Shown here: in pieces, positions 24,124 to 33,166 of the stretch
Numbering within the stretch: the first letter of the stretch is position 1
Layout: every line of letters begins with the position of its first letter
Assembly: GCA_903905505.1 (NCBI GenBank)
Contig: CAIVGL010000022.1
Span: 128,761 to 192,760, forward strand
Origin: an uncultured Bacteroidia bacterium
Lineage (GTDB): Bacteria > Bacteroidota > Bacteroidia > Bacteroidales > Prolixibacteraceae
Length of the DNA stretch: 64,000 nt
Reading direction: 5' to 3'
The notes under the pieces: generated by a model
The model's input: only the letters and a program-made list of their open reading frames with translations
What the model was told of the DNA's origin: nothing
Databases searched by the model: none
Position numbers and translations under genes: made by a program

Positions 24124-25719
24124 ATGAACAGAATCTCTCTATTTGGGTCTCTCACAATTGCTGGTCTGATGACCTTTGCCCCAAGTTTTGGTAAGGTTTC
24201 AAAAGTTCAGAAGCCGAATATTCTTTTTATTCTGGCTGATGATTATGGTTGGAAAGATATGAGCTGTTCGGGCAGTACCTATTATGAGACTCCCAATCTA
24301 GATCGGTTGGCACAGGAAGGTGTTCGGTTTACTCATGCTTATTCCGCTTGTTCGGTATGCAGTCCATCTCGAGCCACAATCTTAACCGGGCAGTATACTC
24401 CTGGTCATGATATCACCAATTTTATTGGTCCAGGTTCAGGTGTTGAATGGCGAAAGATGAACCGTTTTAGTAAGATGTTACCACCTGACTATGCCCGTAA
24501 TCTAGCCTCGAGCTCAGTTACATTTGCTGAAGTGCTGCGTCAGCAAGGGTACAAAACTTTCTTTGCGGGTAAGTGGCATCTTGGTAATAAAGGGTCGTAT
24601 CCGGAGGATCACGGCTTCGATATAAACAAGGGTGCCTATGAGGCCGGATCGCCATCTGGAGGATATTTCTCTCCGTATAATAATCCAAAACTCTCTGATG
24701 GTCCAAATGGAGAGGATCTTTCAAAGAGATTAGCGGAGGAGACGGCAGGATTTATAAAAACCCAAGTTGCAAAAAATGCATCCCAACCTTTTTTGGCTTA
24801 CCTCTCTTTTTATGCGTTGCATGCCCCAATTCAAACGACACAGCCGAGATGGAAATACTTTAGAGATAAGGCTGAAAAGCAAGGATTCGCTCCGACTGGG
24901 TTTATTATTGATCGGACATTGCCGGTTCGACAAGTTCAGGATAATCCGGTTTATGCTGGACTTGTGCAACAGATGGATGAGGCCATAGGCCTCGTTCTTC
25001 AGCAACTAAAAGATCTAGGAATTGATAAAAATACGATGGTTGTTTTTACCTCTGATAATGGCGGAGTTTCTTCTGGAGATGATTTCTCCACTTCAAACTT
25101 ACCGCTCAGAGGCGGTAAAGGTCGTCAATGGGAGGCTGGTACACGGGTACCGCTAATCATTAAGACTGGTCAAGAAGTAAAGAATAAAATTTGTGATGTT
25201 CCTGTTATGGGGATTGATTTCTTTCCAACTATTTTGGCGTATGCGGGACTGCCTCAGACGTTGCAAAAACAAAAGGATGGCTTAAGTCTAATGCCATTGT
25301 TAAAAGGGAATAACATAGATCATCGAATACTGTACTGGCACTATCCTCATTATGGAAATCAAGGTGGGGAGCCTTCTTCAACGATTTTAGCGGGTGATTG
25401 GAAACTTATTTACTACCATGAAGATGGACGGAATGAACTTTATAATCTAAAGATGGATGAATCGGAATCTCAGCCATTGAATGCTAAATATCCAAATCAG
25501 GTAAAAGATTTACGGGCGAAACTTGATCACTGGTTGGTTGAGATCAAAGCAAAGATGCCTGTGGCCGACCCGTTATACGATTCTGTGAAGGCGGAAGCGT
25601 TGAGGGAAAAGCAGCACACCGAACTATTGAATAATGTGGAGAAAAAACGGTTGCTGTTGTTATCGAAAGATTTTCAGCCCAATGCAAGCTGGTGGAAAAG
25701 TAAACAGACCACTGATTAA
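24124..25719 (+). CDS. Family S1 sulfatase, CSPSR type
   Basis: A 531-residue exported sulfatase (signal peptide to about SFGK). Motifs: ILADDYGWKD, formylglycine site Cys79 in CSPSR, FAGKWHLGNKG, HAPIQTT with a probable substrate histidine, and FTSDNGG. YWHYPHYGNQGG near residue 415 resembles a segment seen in many Bacteroidota and planctomycete sulfatases. Starts 15 bases after the previous sulfatase. Confidence 0.92.
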   Translation: MNRISLFGSLTIAGLMTFAPSFGKVSKVQKPNILFILADDYGWKDMSCSGSTYYETPNLDRLAQEGVRFTHAYSACSVCSPSRATILTGQYTPGHDITNFIGPGSGVEWRKMNRFSKMLPPDYARNLASSSVTFAEVLRQQGYKTFFAGKWHLGNKGSYPEDHGFDINKGAYEAGSPSGGYFSPYNNPKLSDGPNGEDLSKRLAEETAGFIKTQVAKNASQPFLAYLSFYALHAPIQTTQPRWKYFRDKAEKQGFAPTGFIIDRTLPVRQVQDNPVYAGLVQQMDEAIGLVLQQLKDLGIDKNTMVVFTSDNGGVSSGDDFSTSNLPLRGGKGRQWEAGTRVPLIIKTGQEVKNKICDVPVMGIDFFPTILAYAGLPQTLQKQKDGLSLMPLLKGNNIDHRILYWHYPHYGNQGGEPSSTILAGDWKLIYYHEDGRNELYNLKMDESESQPLNAKYPNQVKDLRAKLDHWLVEIKAKMPVADPLYDSVKAEALREKQHTELLNNVEKKRLLLLSKDFQPNASWWKSKQTTD

Positions 25720-25749
25720 TCAAGAGTATCTATTCAATTTATTTTTTTC

Positions 25750-27660
25750 ATGCGACAACTATTTCTAGTACTCTTATTTATTGTTTGTTCTTTTCATGGG
25801 ATGGCCTCGGCGGTCTATGACCTCTATTCTCCCGATCGAAAGATCCATGTGGTGGTAAAGGAGACAGGAAATTCGATCTGTTATGAGTTATCTTACAACG
25901 GGAGTGAGATCATTAAGCAATCTGTATTAGGATTGGAATCTACCACTCTCTCGTTTCATAAAGGACAAATTGTGAAGGTGGTGAATTCAACTTTCCAGGA
26001 GTCTTGGAAACCATTATTTGGAAAGTTTAGTCGAATTTTAAATCACTATAATCAGTCTGTTTTTCATATTCAAACGGATAAGGGTTTAAAATTTAATATC
26101 TGTTTTAGAGTGTTTGATGATGGAGTTGCATTTCGCTATAATCTTCCTGTACAAGGAAAAATTGATGCGATTGAAGTAACCAAAGATTTATCGGAATATA
26201 ATTTCGGTGGTGATTATCCATCACGAGGCATTGATCGCAACATAGAGAGTTCTGAATTTGAAGTCAAGCCATTAAGCAAGATGAAATTCAGTAAGCTTCC
26301 CTTGCTTGTCGAGACTCCTTTAGCTTGGTTTGCACTGAATGAAGCATCCCTATTTGATTTTAGTGAGGCTTACTTAGTAAATCCTATGGGAAAAACATCG
26401 ATGAGTATCGATATTGACAAGTCGACTTGTCGATTACCAATGAAGACTCCATGGCGAGTTATTCAGATTGGGGCCACGGCGGGTAAACTTATTGAATCCA
26501 ATATCTTGGTCAATCTCAATGACCCCTGTCAGATTAAGAATCCGTCGTGGATAAAACCGGGAAAATCGATGTGGGATTGGCGGAATCATGGCGATACCAT
26601 AATCGGATTTGTTTATGGTATCAATGAGGCGTCGTACAAGCGCCTCATTGACTTTGCGGCAGCAAACGCCATGGCATACACGTTGTTTGACGCGGCTTGG
26701 TACAGTGAAAATGGTCCTGCCTTTCCTAGGGATGATCTCGATATGCCTGGAATAATAAAATACGCCAATGCTAAAAATGTCGATGTCTTGCTTTATGTCG
26801 ATCGACATGGTAAAGGAGGGAAATCAAATTGGAATCTTGAACAGGTTCTGCAGACGTATAAAAGCTGGGGTGCTAAAGGGATCAAATACGGCTTTCTTTC
26901 GGGCGAGATTTCCAATCGGAAACAGTTTGTGGATACCACCCGCAGTATAACCAAGTTGTGCGCGAAATATCATATGCTAGTAACCTTCCATGATAATCCA
27001 ATCCATCCTGGTGGTGAAGAACGAACCTGGCCGAATCTAATAGCTAAAGAGTATTGCCATGGTCAACAAGATAGCCGAAAATCATTTGGCCCATCAAAAG
27101 CTGTCACTGCTCCATTTATCAATGGATTATCAGGTGCACTAGATATGACCAATGGGTTTTATGACCTCGATGGCTTGCAAAATCGTCAAAAGGTGGATAA
27201 GAAAGGGTTGAATAGCACGGTGGTGGGAGAGACTGCGCGGTGTTTTGTCAATTATTCCCCTTTGTTAGTCCTTTCGGATAACGGTGAGGAATATTCAAAA
27301 AAATCTGACCTGTTTAGTTTTATCCAACAGATGCCAAACAGTTGGGATGAGACGCGTGTGCTTTTGGGTGTTCCAGGAGCCTATCTCGTCATCGCTCGCC
27401 GATTAGGCAGCGACTGGTTTATCGGTGGGAATACAAATGAAGAAGGTCGTAGTTTACAGATTCCTCTCTCATTCCTGGGGAAAGGTGTTTATCAATTAAC
27501 CTCTTTTAAAGATGGGCCTCAGGCTCATTATATGAAGAATAAACTATCGTATTCGATTGAAAAAAGCCAAGCAGATAACACCACGAATTTTACGGCTATT
27601 ATGGCTCCAGGAGGAGGATTTTGTCTTATCTGTCGTCAGATTACAAAAGCAAGCGAATAG
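25750..27660 (+). CDS. GH97-like glycosidase with altered catalytic site
   Basis: An exported 636-residue protein with GH97 architecture: an N-terminal beta-sandwich (SPDRKIHVVVKETG, FRVFDDGVAFRYNLP), the linker KPGKSMWDWR (270-278) and a barrel. At the strand where retaining GH97 enzymes have a nucleophilic Asp (GxKxDF), this protein reads GIKYGFL with Gly381. The usual HGa.KPtG motif is HDNPIHPGG, and REGV.GxE is KEYCHGQQD. Gly at the nucleophile position also occurs in inverting GH97 members such as SusB, so an inverting or non-hydrolytic role are both open. Confidence 0.75.
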   Translation: MRQLFLVLLFIVCSFHGMASAVYDLYSPDRKIHVVVKETGNSICYELSYNGSEIIKQSVLGLESTTLSFHKGQIVKVVNSTFQESWKPLFGKFSRILNHYNQSVFHIQTDKGLKFNICFRVFDDGVAFRYNLPVQGKIDAIEVTKDLSEYNFGGDYPSRGIDRNIESSEFEVKPLSKMKFSKLPLLVETPLAWFALNEASLFDFSEAYLVNPMGKTSMSIDIDKSTCRLPMKTPWRVIQIGATAGKLIESNILVNLNDPCQIKNPSWIKPGKSMWDWRNHGDTIIGFVYGINEASYKRLIDFAAANAMAYTLFDAAWYSENGPAFPRDDLDMPGIIKYANAKNVDVLLYVDRHGKGGKSNWNLEQVLQTYKSWGAKGIKYGFLSGEISNRKQFVDTTRSITKLCAKYHMLVTFHDNPIHPGGEERTWPNLIAKEYCHGQQDSRKSFGPSKAVTAPFINGLSGALDMTNGFYDLDGLQNRQKVDKKGLNSTVVGETARCFVNYSPLLVLSDNGEEYSKKSDLFSFIQQMPNSWDETRVLLGVPGAYLVIARRLGSDWFIGGNTNEEGRSLQIPLSFLGKGVYQLTSFKDGPQAHYMKNKLSYSIEKSQADNTTNFTAIMAPGGGFCLICRQITKASE

Positions 27661-27680
27661 GATAATTTAAGAAAATTAAA

Positions 27681-28331
27681 ATGATGAAAAATATGGCTCT
27701 TCTTGTATGTATGGTTCTTTGTTGCAGTGCAACCAAGCCGTTGTCGAGAGTCCTGATTATCGGGGACTCAATTTCATTGGGCTATACCCCTTTTGTCGTA
27801 AAAGATTTAGCTGATAAAGCAGTTGTAAGTCATAGTCCGGGCAATTCAGAGTCTACAACGACTGGGATAAAAAAGATTGAGTCGTGGTTGGGGGATCAGC
27901 ACTGGGATCTGATTGTATTTAACTGGGGTTTATGGGATCTTTGTTACCGTAGTTCAACATCAAAGGTAACGGGTAAGCGTGATAAGATCAATGGAAAACT
28001 TTCAACAACACTCGATGATTATCGAAAGAATCTGGAGTTCTTAGTTCAACGTTTGCAGAAGGCTTCTCCTCATCTAATTTTTGTGACTACCACGCTTGTT
28101 CCTCCAAATGAAGGAGGTCGATTTGCAGGTGATGAAGATAAATATAATGCGGTGGCTCGGGAAGTCATGAAAAAGTATAACGTTCAGATCAATGATCTAA
28201 ATAAACTATCACATAAGGTCCATTCTAAGTTTGGCATGGGAAGTGATAATGTCCATTATAATGCATCTGGATATGAGCTATTATCCAAACAAATTACAGC
28301 AAGTATTAAAAAGCAATTAAAAATTAAGTAA
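27681..28331 (+). CDS. Small exported SGNH esterase
   Basis: A 216-residue SGNH/GDSL hydrolase with a short signal peptide. Block I RVLIIGDSISLGY carries the nucleophile Ser30, NWGLWDL serves as block III-like segment, and SDNVHYNASGY supplies the catalytic Asp and His. It probably removes acetyl groups from glycans. ATG 27684 is an equally possible start. Sits between GH97 and GH20 in the operon. Confidence 0.8.
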   Translation: MMKNMALLVCMVLCCSATKPLSRVLIIGDSISLGYTPFVVKDLADKAVVSHSPGNSESTTTGIKKIESWLGDQHWDLIVFNWGLWDLCYRSSTSKVTGKRDKINGKLSTTLDDYRKNLEFLVQRLQKASPHLIFVTTTLVPPNEGGRFAGDEDKYNAVAREVMKKYNVQINDLNKLSHKVHSKFGMGSDNVHYNASGYELLSKQITASIKKQLKIK

Positions 28332-28341
28332 GATTAAACCG

Positions 28342-30615
28342 ATGAATTTTAAAACAGTTACCCTTTTAGCAGCATTTTATCTTTTGGCATTGCCATCTTT
28401 ACTTGCTCAGAATCCCAAAGATCTTATTCCAAAACCCACCTCGTTGGCTGAGCATGCTGGAACGTTTAAGCTCGATCGTTCTACCCTTATTTATACTTCA
28501 ACGGCGGATTTAGAACTTGTTAATGTCGCGAATCAGCTGAATGATATTCTGAATCTTCATCTGGGCTATTCATTGCAAATTGCGAATCTCTCTTCAATAA
28601 CAGGTGGTATTCGGTTAGTCTTGGATCCTTCGATTGGGAATGCCGAAGGCTATGCCCTGGTTGTTGATCGTAAACAAATTGAGATTCGTGGTCGTTCGGC
28701 AAGTGGTTTATTTTATGGAATTCAGTCGTTGCGACAACTCTTACCTTTGAATAAACCATCGACAGCTTCTATTCATGCCCTTGAGATAAAGGACGAGCCT
28801 CGCTTTCAATGGCGCGGTATGCATCTTGACGTAGGGAGACATTTCTTCACTAAAGATGAGGTGTTAAAATATCTGGATTACCTGGCGATGTATAAGCTGA
28901 ATACTTTCCATTGGCATCTTACTGAAGATCAGGGATGGCGTATTGAGATTAAGAAATATCCTAGGCTTACCACTGTTGGAGGTTGGCGTGCTAAGGTTGG
29001 CTTCGTGCGTAATCAAGCTATTGGATTAGATGTTGATAATGGCAAACCCTATGGTGGATTTTATACTCAAGAAGAGATCAAGGAGGTTGTGGCTTACGCT
29101 TTAAAGAAGCACATCACGATTATTCCTGAGATTGAGATGCCTGGTCATTCACTCGCAGCGATGTACTCGTATCCTGAACTGTGCTGCTTCCCAAATGACA
29201 TCAAGGAGTTTAAGGAAGGGCATGTGACAACAGATATTTATTGTGCAGGGAAAGAGGAGAGCTTTGTCTTTCTTCAGAATGTGTTAAAAGAGGTCTTTGA
29301 GCTTTTCCCATCTCAATATATCCACATTGGAGGCGATGAGGCTTTTAAAGACAAATGGAAAAAATGTCCAAAATGTCAGAAAAGAATTCAAGATGAAGGG
29401 CTAAAAAATGAAGCGGAGCTGCAGAGTTGGTTTATACGCAGAATGGAGAAATTTATCAACGCAAGCGGCAAGAAATTAATTGGCTGGGATGAAATTATTG
29501 AAGGTGGTTTAGCTCCTAATGCGACTGTGATGGCTTGGCGTGGTTCAGGTGGTGCCGTTGAAGCTGCTAAATTAGGCAACGATGCGGTGAACGCTACAGC
29601 TTGGCCACTCTATTTCAGTGATGGTCAGAATAGCGATGAGCATGCTCCAGGCAATCCAGGTGGAAATAGTTTGATGAAAGTTTATGACTATGATCCTATG
29701 CCAAACGGTCTTACTGAAAAGGAGCAAAAGCATATCTTAGGAGCTCAGGGTTGTTTGTGGAGTGAGTTTACTCCTCGATTCGAACATATCGAATATCAGC
29801 TATTTCCGCGGATATGCGCATTATCCGAAATTATTTGGACGAAACCGGATAAAGATTGGTGGGGATTTTACAATCGTGTAGCTAACCATGAGAATCTTCT
29901 TCGTCAATATCAGATTAACTATAGTCAACGACGAAGCTATATCGTGGAGTCGAAGCGTGAATTTAATCCAAAGAAGAAGGGGATAAGCTTAGCGTTTACC
30001 AAGGAGGTGAAGGAGTCAATCTATTACACGTTGGATGGCACTGCACCGACTAAGAGTTCGAAGATCTATCATAAGCCTTTGTTTGTCAATAAAACAACAA
30101 CGGTCAAGGCCTGTGTTTTTGATCAAGCCGGGAAGACCGATCGTGTTAATTCGAATTTCTACCGATCGCACCAGGCTATAGCTTTAAAAGTTAATTGCGG
30201 AGAGGTATTTAAGGATGTTAATGTTGCCGCACTTACCGATGGTCAGCTAGAGACTTCGATTCAATTTGAAGCCAAAGATCTTGATTTCACCATTGATTTA
30301 GGTAAGGTTAAACTAGTCAATAACCTTTCTACAACCTTTAAAGAGGTTACGTTTAAACGTTTTTTCCTTCCGCAGACCGCCTCTTTTATGGTTTCGGCTG
30401 ATGGCGTAAATTATGAGACTGTTGCAACCTATGCTAGTCCAACTTTACCTGAAAATCGCAAAATCTTTAATGCGAAGGGCGAGATGTCAGGTAAAGTTGG
30501 TAAGCCAATACGCTATGTTCGGTTGTTAGCCAAAAACCCTGGTTTGGTTCAAGGCAAATCAATTATTACAGGTCAGCTATCAAAAGTTTTATTGGATGAA
30601 ATTGTCGTGGATTAG
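28342..30615 (+). CDS. GH20 beta-N-acetylhexosaminidase with C-terminal extra domains
   Basis: Removes terminal beta-linked GlcNAc or GalNAc by substrate-assisted catalysis. The 757-residue exported protein has the N-terminal GH20b domain, HWHLTEDQGWR (190-200), and the catalytic pair Asp332-Glu333 in HIGGDEAF. The region after about residue 530 holds a chitobiase-type C-terminal domain (YYTLDGTAPTKSSKIY), then a discoidin-like carbohydrate-binding fold. A Cys pair CPKC follows the active site. Last gene of the plus arm; its stop codon overlaps that of the opposite GH29. Confidence 0.92.
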   Translation: MNFKTVTLLAAFYLLALPSLLAQNPKDLIPKPTSLAEHAGTFKLDRSTLIYTSTADLELVNVANQLNDILNLHLGYSLQIANLSSITGGIRLVLDPSIGNAEGYALVVDRKQIEIRGRSASGLFYGIQSLRQLLPLNKPSTASIHALEIKDEPRFQWRGMHLDVGRHFFTKDEVLKYLDYLAMYKLNTFHWHLTEDQGWRIEIKKYPRLTTVGGWRAKVGFVRNQAIGLDVDNGKPYGGFYTQEEIKEVVAYALKKHITIIPEIEMPGHSLAAMYSYPELCCFPNDIKEFKEGHVTTDIYCAGKEESFVFLQNVLKEVFELFPSQYIHIGGDEAFKDKWKKCPKCQKRIQDEGLKNEAELQSWFIRRMEKFINASGKKLIGWDEIIEGGLAPNATVMAWRGSGGAVEAAKLGNDAVNATAWPLYFSDGQNSDEHAPGNPGGNSLMKVYDYDPMPNGLTEKEQKHILGAQGCLWSEFTPRFEHIEYQLFPRICALSEIIWTKPDKDWWGFYNRVANHENLLRQYQINYSQRRSYIVESKREFNPKKKGISLAFTKEVKESIYYTLDGTAPTKSSKIYHKPLFVNKTTTVKACVFDQAGKTDRVNSNFYRSHQAIALKVNCGEVFKDVNVAALTDGQLETSIQFEAKDLDFTIDLGKVKLVNNLSTTFKEVTFKRFFLPQTASFMVSADGVNYETVATYASPTLPENRKIFNAKGEMSGKVGKPIRYVRLLAKNPGLVQGKSIITGQLSKVLLDEIVVD

Positions 30616-31733
30616 CTTTCAAGAATTGCTTTCCACCCTTTTTCGTTGATCTCTTTCCCTGCCGCTCGGAGTGTTTTAACATCTTCTGGATGAATCTCAC
30701 CCGAGGGCAGTGGACCTGTGTTGAGAAGTAAGTTGGCGGGATATTTAGCTGCTTTTTTTAGCATCTCAATAACCTCTTCTTTTGATTTGTGCTTGCCATC
30801 TTCAGCAGATACATATCCCCAGCCGTTGCGCTGTAGATGATCGCAGATCTCGAGTGGCTTAGGTAGTTTTTCATCAGATTTATAACTTCTTTCTGGAGCT
30901 AGGAAGTCTTCGGTGCCGAGTAAACCTTGCTTGTACGAGACTAAGACTTGTGGTTGTTTCGAATGTATATTATCGTAAAGTTCCTGGCATTTGAATAGTT
31001 TATAGTCGCCTGATTTGGGTGTTGATATTCCATCAAGCCAGATCCCTGCTATTGGTGAATAGTTGTCTAAGAGTTCAGTTACCTGATTGGTTACAAAGTC
31101 AAGGTAGATATTCAGATCGTGCTCTTTTCCATATTTGTAAGTTGGATCATTGGGTTTATAACTCGGTCTGGCGGCCCCTTTCCACTCGTCGTTATTCGGA
31201 GCGTGGGGGTGTTTCCAGTCGCGACCATGTGAATAGTAAAGAAATAGAGCCAGCCCTTTTTTGTTGCACTGCTCCGACAATTCTGCTACCAGATCGCGTT
31301 TTGCTGGCGAGTTGGTGCTTTTGAAATCGCTATATTTTGTATCCCATAAACAAAACCCATCGTGATGGCGGGTAGTGATATTGATGTATTTCATACCGGC
31401 CTCCAAGGCTAGATCGGTAATGAAATCTGCATTGAACTTATCGGCAGTAAACTGCTCCTTTAACTTGGCATATTCTGCTACAGGGATCGTCTCTCTTTGC
31501 TGAAGCCATTCGTGCCTGCCAACTATGGAGTATAATCCATAATGAAGAAACATCCCATAGCGTGCCTGGCCAAACCATTCGATTGCCGCTTTACGCGGAT
31601 TTTCATGGTATAGCTTTTTATTTCCTTTGAGGTAATTTGGCACTTTGGGGTGGGCGGCGCTAAGGGTTGTCGGTGTGAGCAAGAGACCTGCTCCTGCTAG
31701 TGCACTGGCTGATAGAAAACTTCTTCTGTCCAT
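30612..31733 (-). CDS. GH29 alpha-L-fucosidase with Tat-type signal
   Basis: A retaining alpha-L-fucosidase of 373 residues, shorter than usual and without the C-terminal beta-sandwich. DRRSFLSAS with a following hydrophobic stretch looks like a twin-arginine signal. Conserved GH29 elements are WFGQARYGMFLHYGLYS, HHDGFCLWDTKYSDF and the nucleophile Asp234 in GIWLDGI. The C-terminal NLLLNTGPLPSGEIHPED is typical. The gene ends the minus arm and shares four bases (TTAG) with the end of the plus-arm GH20. Confidence 0.9.
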   Translation of the reverse strand: MDRRSFLSASALAGAGLLLTPTTLSAAHPKVPNYLKGNKKLYHENPRKAAIEWFGQARYGMFLHYGLYSIVGRHEWLQQRETIPVAEYAKLKEQFTADKFNADFITDLALEAGMKYINITTRHHDGFCLWDTKYSDFKSTNSPAKRDLVAELSEQCNKKGLALFLYYSHGRDWKHPHAPNNDEWKGAARPSYKPNDPTYKYGKEHDLNIYLDFVTNQVTELLDNYSPIAGIWLDGISTPKSGDYKLFKCQELYDNIHSKQPQVLVSYKQGLLGTEDFLAPERSYKSDEKLPKPLEICDHLQRNGWGYVSAEDGKHKSKEEVIEMLKKAAKYPANLLLNTGPLPSGEIHPEDVKTLRAAGKEINEKGWKAILES

Positions 31734-31760
31734 TTCTTTATTGTTATTTTATAGGTTGAT

Positions 31761-33158
31761 TTAATCTTTATCGTCATGATAATCGGCTCCTTGGTTGCTT
31801 TTCTTGCACGATTCGAGCCATTGGAACAAGGATACTTTCATCTGCTCGACTACCTGTGGATTTTTTGCCGCAAGATCAGTTTTTTCATAGGGATCCTCTA
31901 GCAGATTGTAGAGCTCGAAAGTTTTTTGATCGTTGGTGATGAGCTTGTATTTCTGATTGACAATCGATTGTTGCTTCGGTATTTGAAATCCGATAAATCC
32001 GCTACGCTCTGCTGATTTTCCCTGAAGCACTGGCATCAGATTAACACCATCATAGGGTCGTTTGGGTAAGTCAAGTCCCCAGATCCCTAAGATCGTAGTG
32101 AAATAGTCAGAGGTTACCGCAGGAAAGCTGGTATGTTGACCATTTTTAATCTCTTTTGGCCAGACTATGATGCCAGGAACTCGAAGACCTCCTTCGTATA
32201 AGACCCCTTTTCTTCCTCGAAAGCCTCCAGTGACACCTTGCTGTCTTTCACCTGCATATTGTTTCGTTCCACCACCTTCTCCCGCTGGACCATTGTCAGA
32301 ACAAAAGGTGATCAGCGTGTTGTCTGCCAAATTAAGTTCTTTAAGTTTCTCTCTTAATCGGCCTATCTGCTCATCCATGGCGGTGATGCAGCCATAATAA
32401 TGTTGTTTATTTTCGTCAACGGACTTATACATGGCCAAATATTTTGGACCAGCCACTACTGGGGCATGAGGAGCATGAAACCAGACAACAGCTAAAAATG
32501 GGGTGTTTTTCTTCGAGGCATCTTGAATAAATGGGATCACTCGATCCATCATCACGCGCGAATCGTCTCCCTCAAGGTTCTCCGTTGCCGATTTTTCTGA
32601 TCCAGTCCAGTATCTAGTGCCTGCAATGGATTGATCTTTCATTGGATTCCAGGTTGGCACAGCTTGCTCAGTCGAAAAGCATGTGTCGAAACCATTTTCC
32701 CAAGGTGGACTATATACATTTTCGTTACCTCCTCGACGGCCATCTTTAATTGTCTTGGATAGACTTCCGAGGTGCCATTTGCCAAAATGGGCGGTCTTAT
32801 AACCGATGTTCTTCGCAACTTCCGCTATGGTGATCTCCTCTTTTTTCATCATCCCAACATTGGCGAAATAGATGCCATAACGATAAGGATTACGACCAGT
32901 GATACAACTTCCTCGGGTAGGAGAGCAGACCGCAGATCCAGCATAAAAGCGATCGAAAACAAGTCCGTCGGAAGCCATCTGATTGAGTGCTGGAGTCCGT
33001 ATGATTTTGTTGCCATTAAAACCGACATCTCCCCATCCCAGATCGTCAGCCATCAATAAAATGATATTGGGTTTTTGCGCAATCTTAGGCTGAGCAAATA
33101 ACGTTGTTTGTGCCAGTAGTCCACCCAAAAAGAGTGGAAGAATTGGGAATATTTTCAT
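31761..33158 (-). CDS. Family S1 sulfatase, CSPTR type
   Basis: A 465-residue exported sulfatase (signal peptide to about FAQP). LLMADDLGWGDVGFNG, Cys78 in CSPTR, HFGKWHLGS, HAPHAPV and FCSDNGPAGEGG define the active site. The insert after GKWHLG (GRRGGNENVYSPPWENGFD) marks a particular subtype seen with fucose-rich glycan clusters in other Bacteroidota; that link is from general knowledge. Eight bases separate it from the next upstream sulfatase. Confidence 0.92.
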   Translation of the reverse strand: MKIFPILPLFLGGLLAQTTLFAQPKIAQKPNIILLMADDLGWGDVGFNGNKIIRTPALNQMASDGLVFDRFYAGSAVCSPTRGSCITGRNPYRYGIYFANVGMMKKEEITIAEVAKNIGYKTAHFGKWHLGSLSKTIKDGRRGGNENVYSPPWENGFDTCFSTEQAVPTWNPMKDQSIAGTRYWTGSEKSATENLEGDDSRVMMDRVIPFIQDASKKNTPFLAVVWFHAPHAPVVAGPKYLAMYKSVDENKQHYYGCITAMDEQIGRLREKLKELNLADNTLITFCSDNGPAGEGGGTKQYAGERQQGVTGGFRGRKGVLYEGGLRVPGIIVWPKEIKNGQHTSFPAVTSDYFTTILGIWGLDLPKRPYDGVNLMPVLQGKSAERSGFIGFQIPKQQSIVNQKYKLITNDQKTFELYNLLEDPYEKTDLAAKNPQVVEQMKVSLFQWLESCKKSNQGADYHDDKD

Positions 33159-33166
33159 GCTAATGT

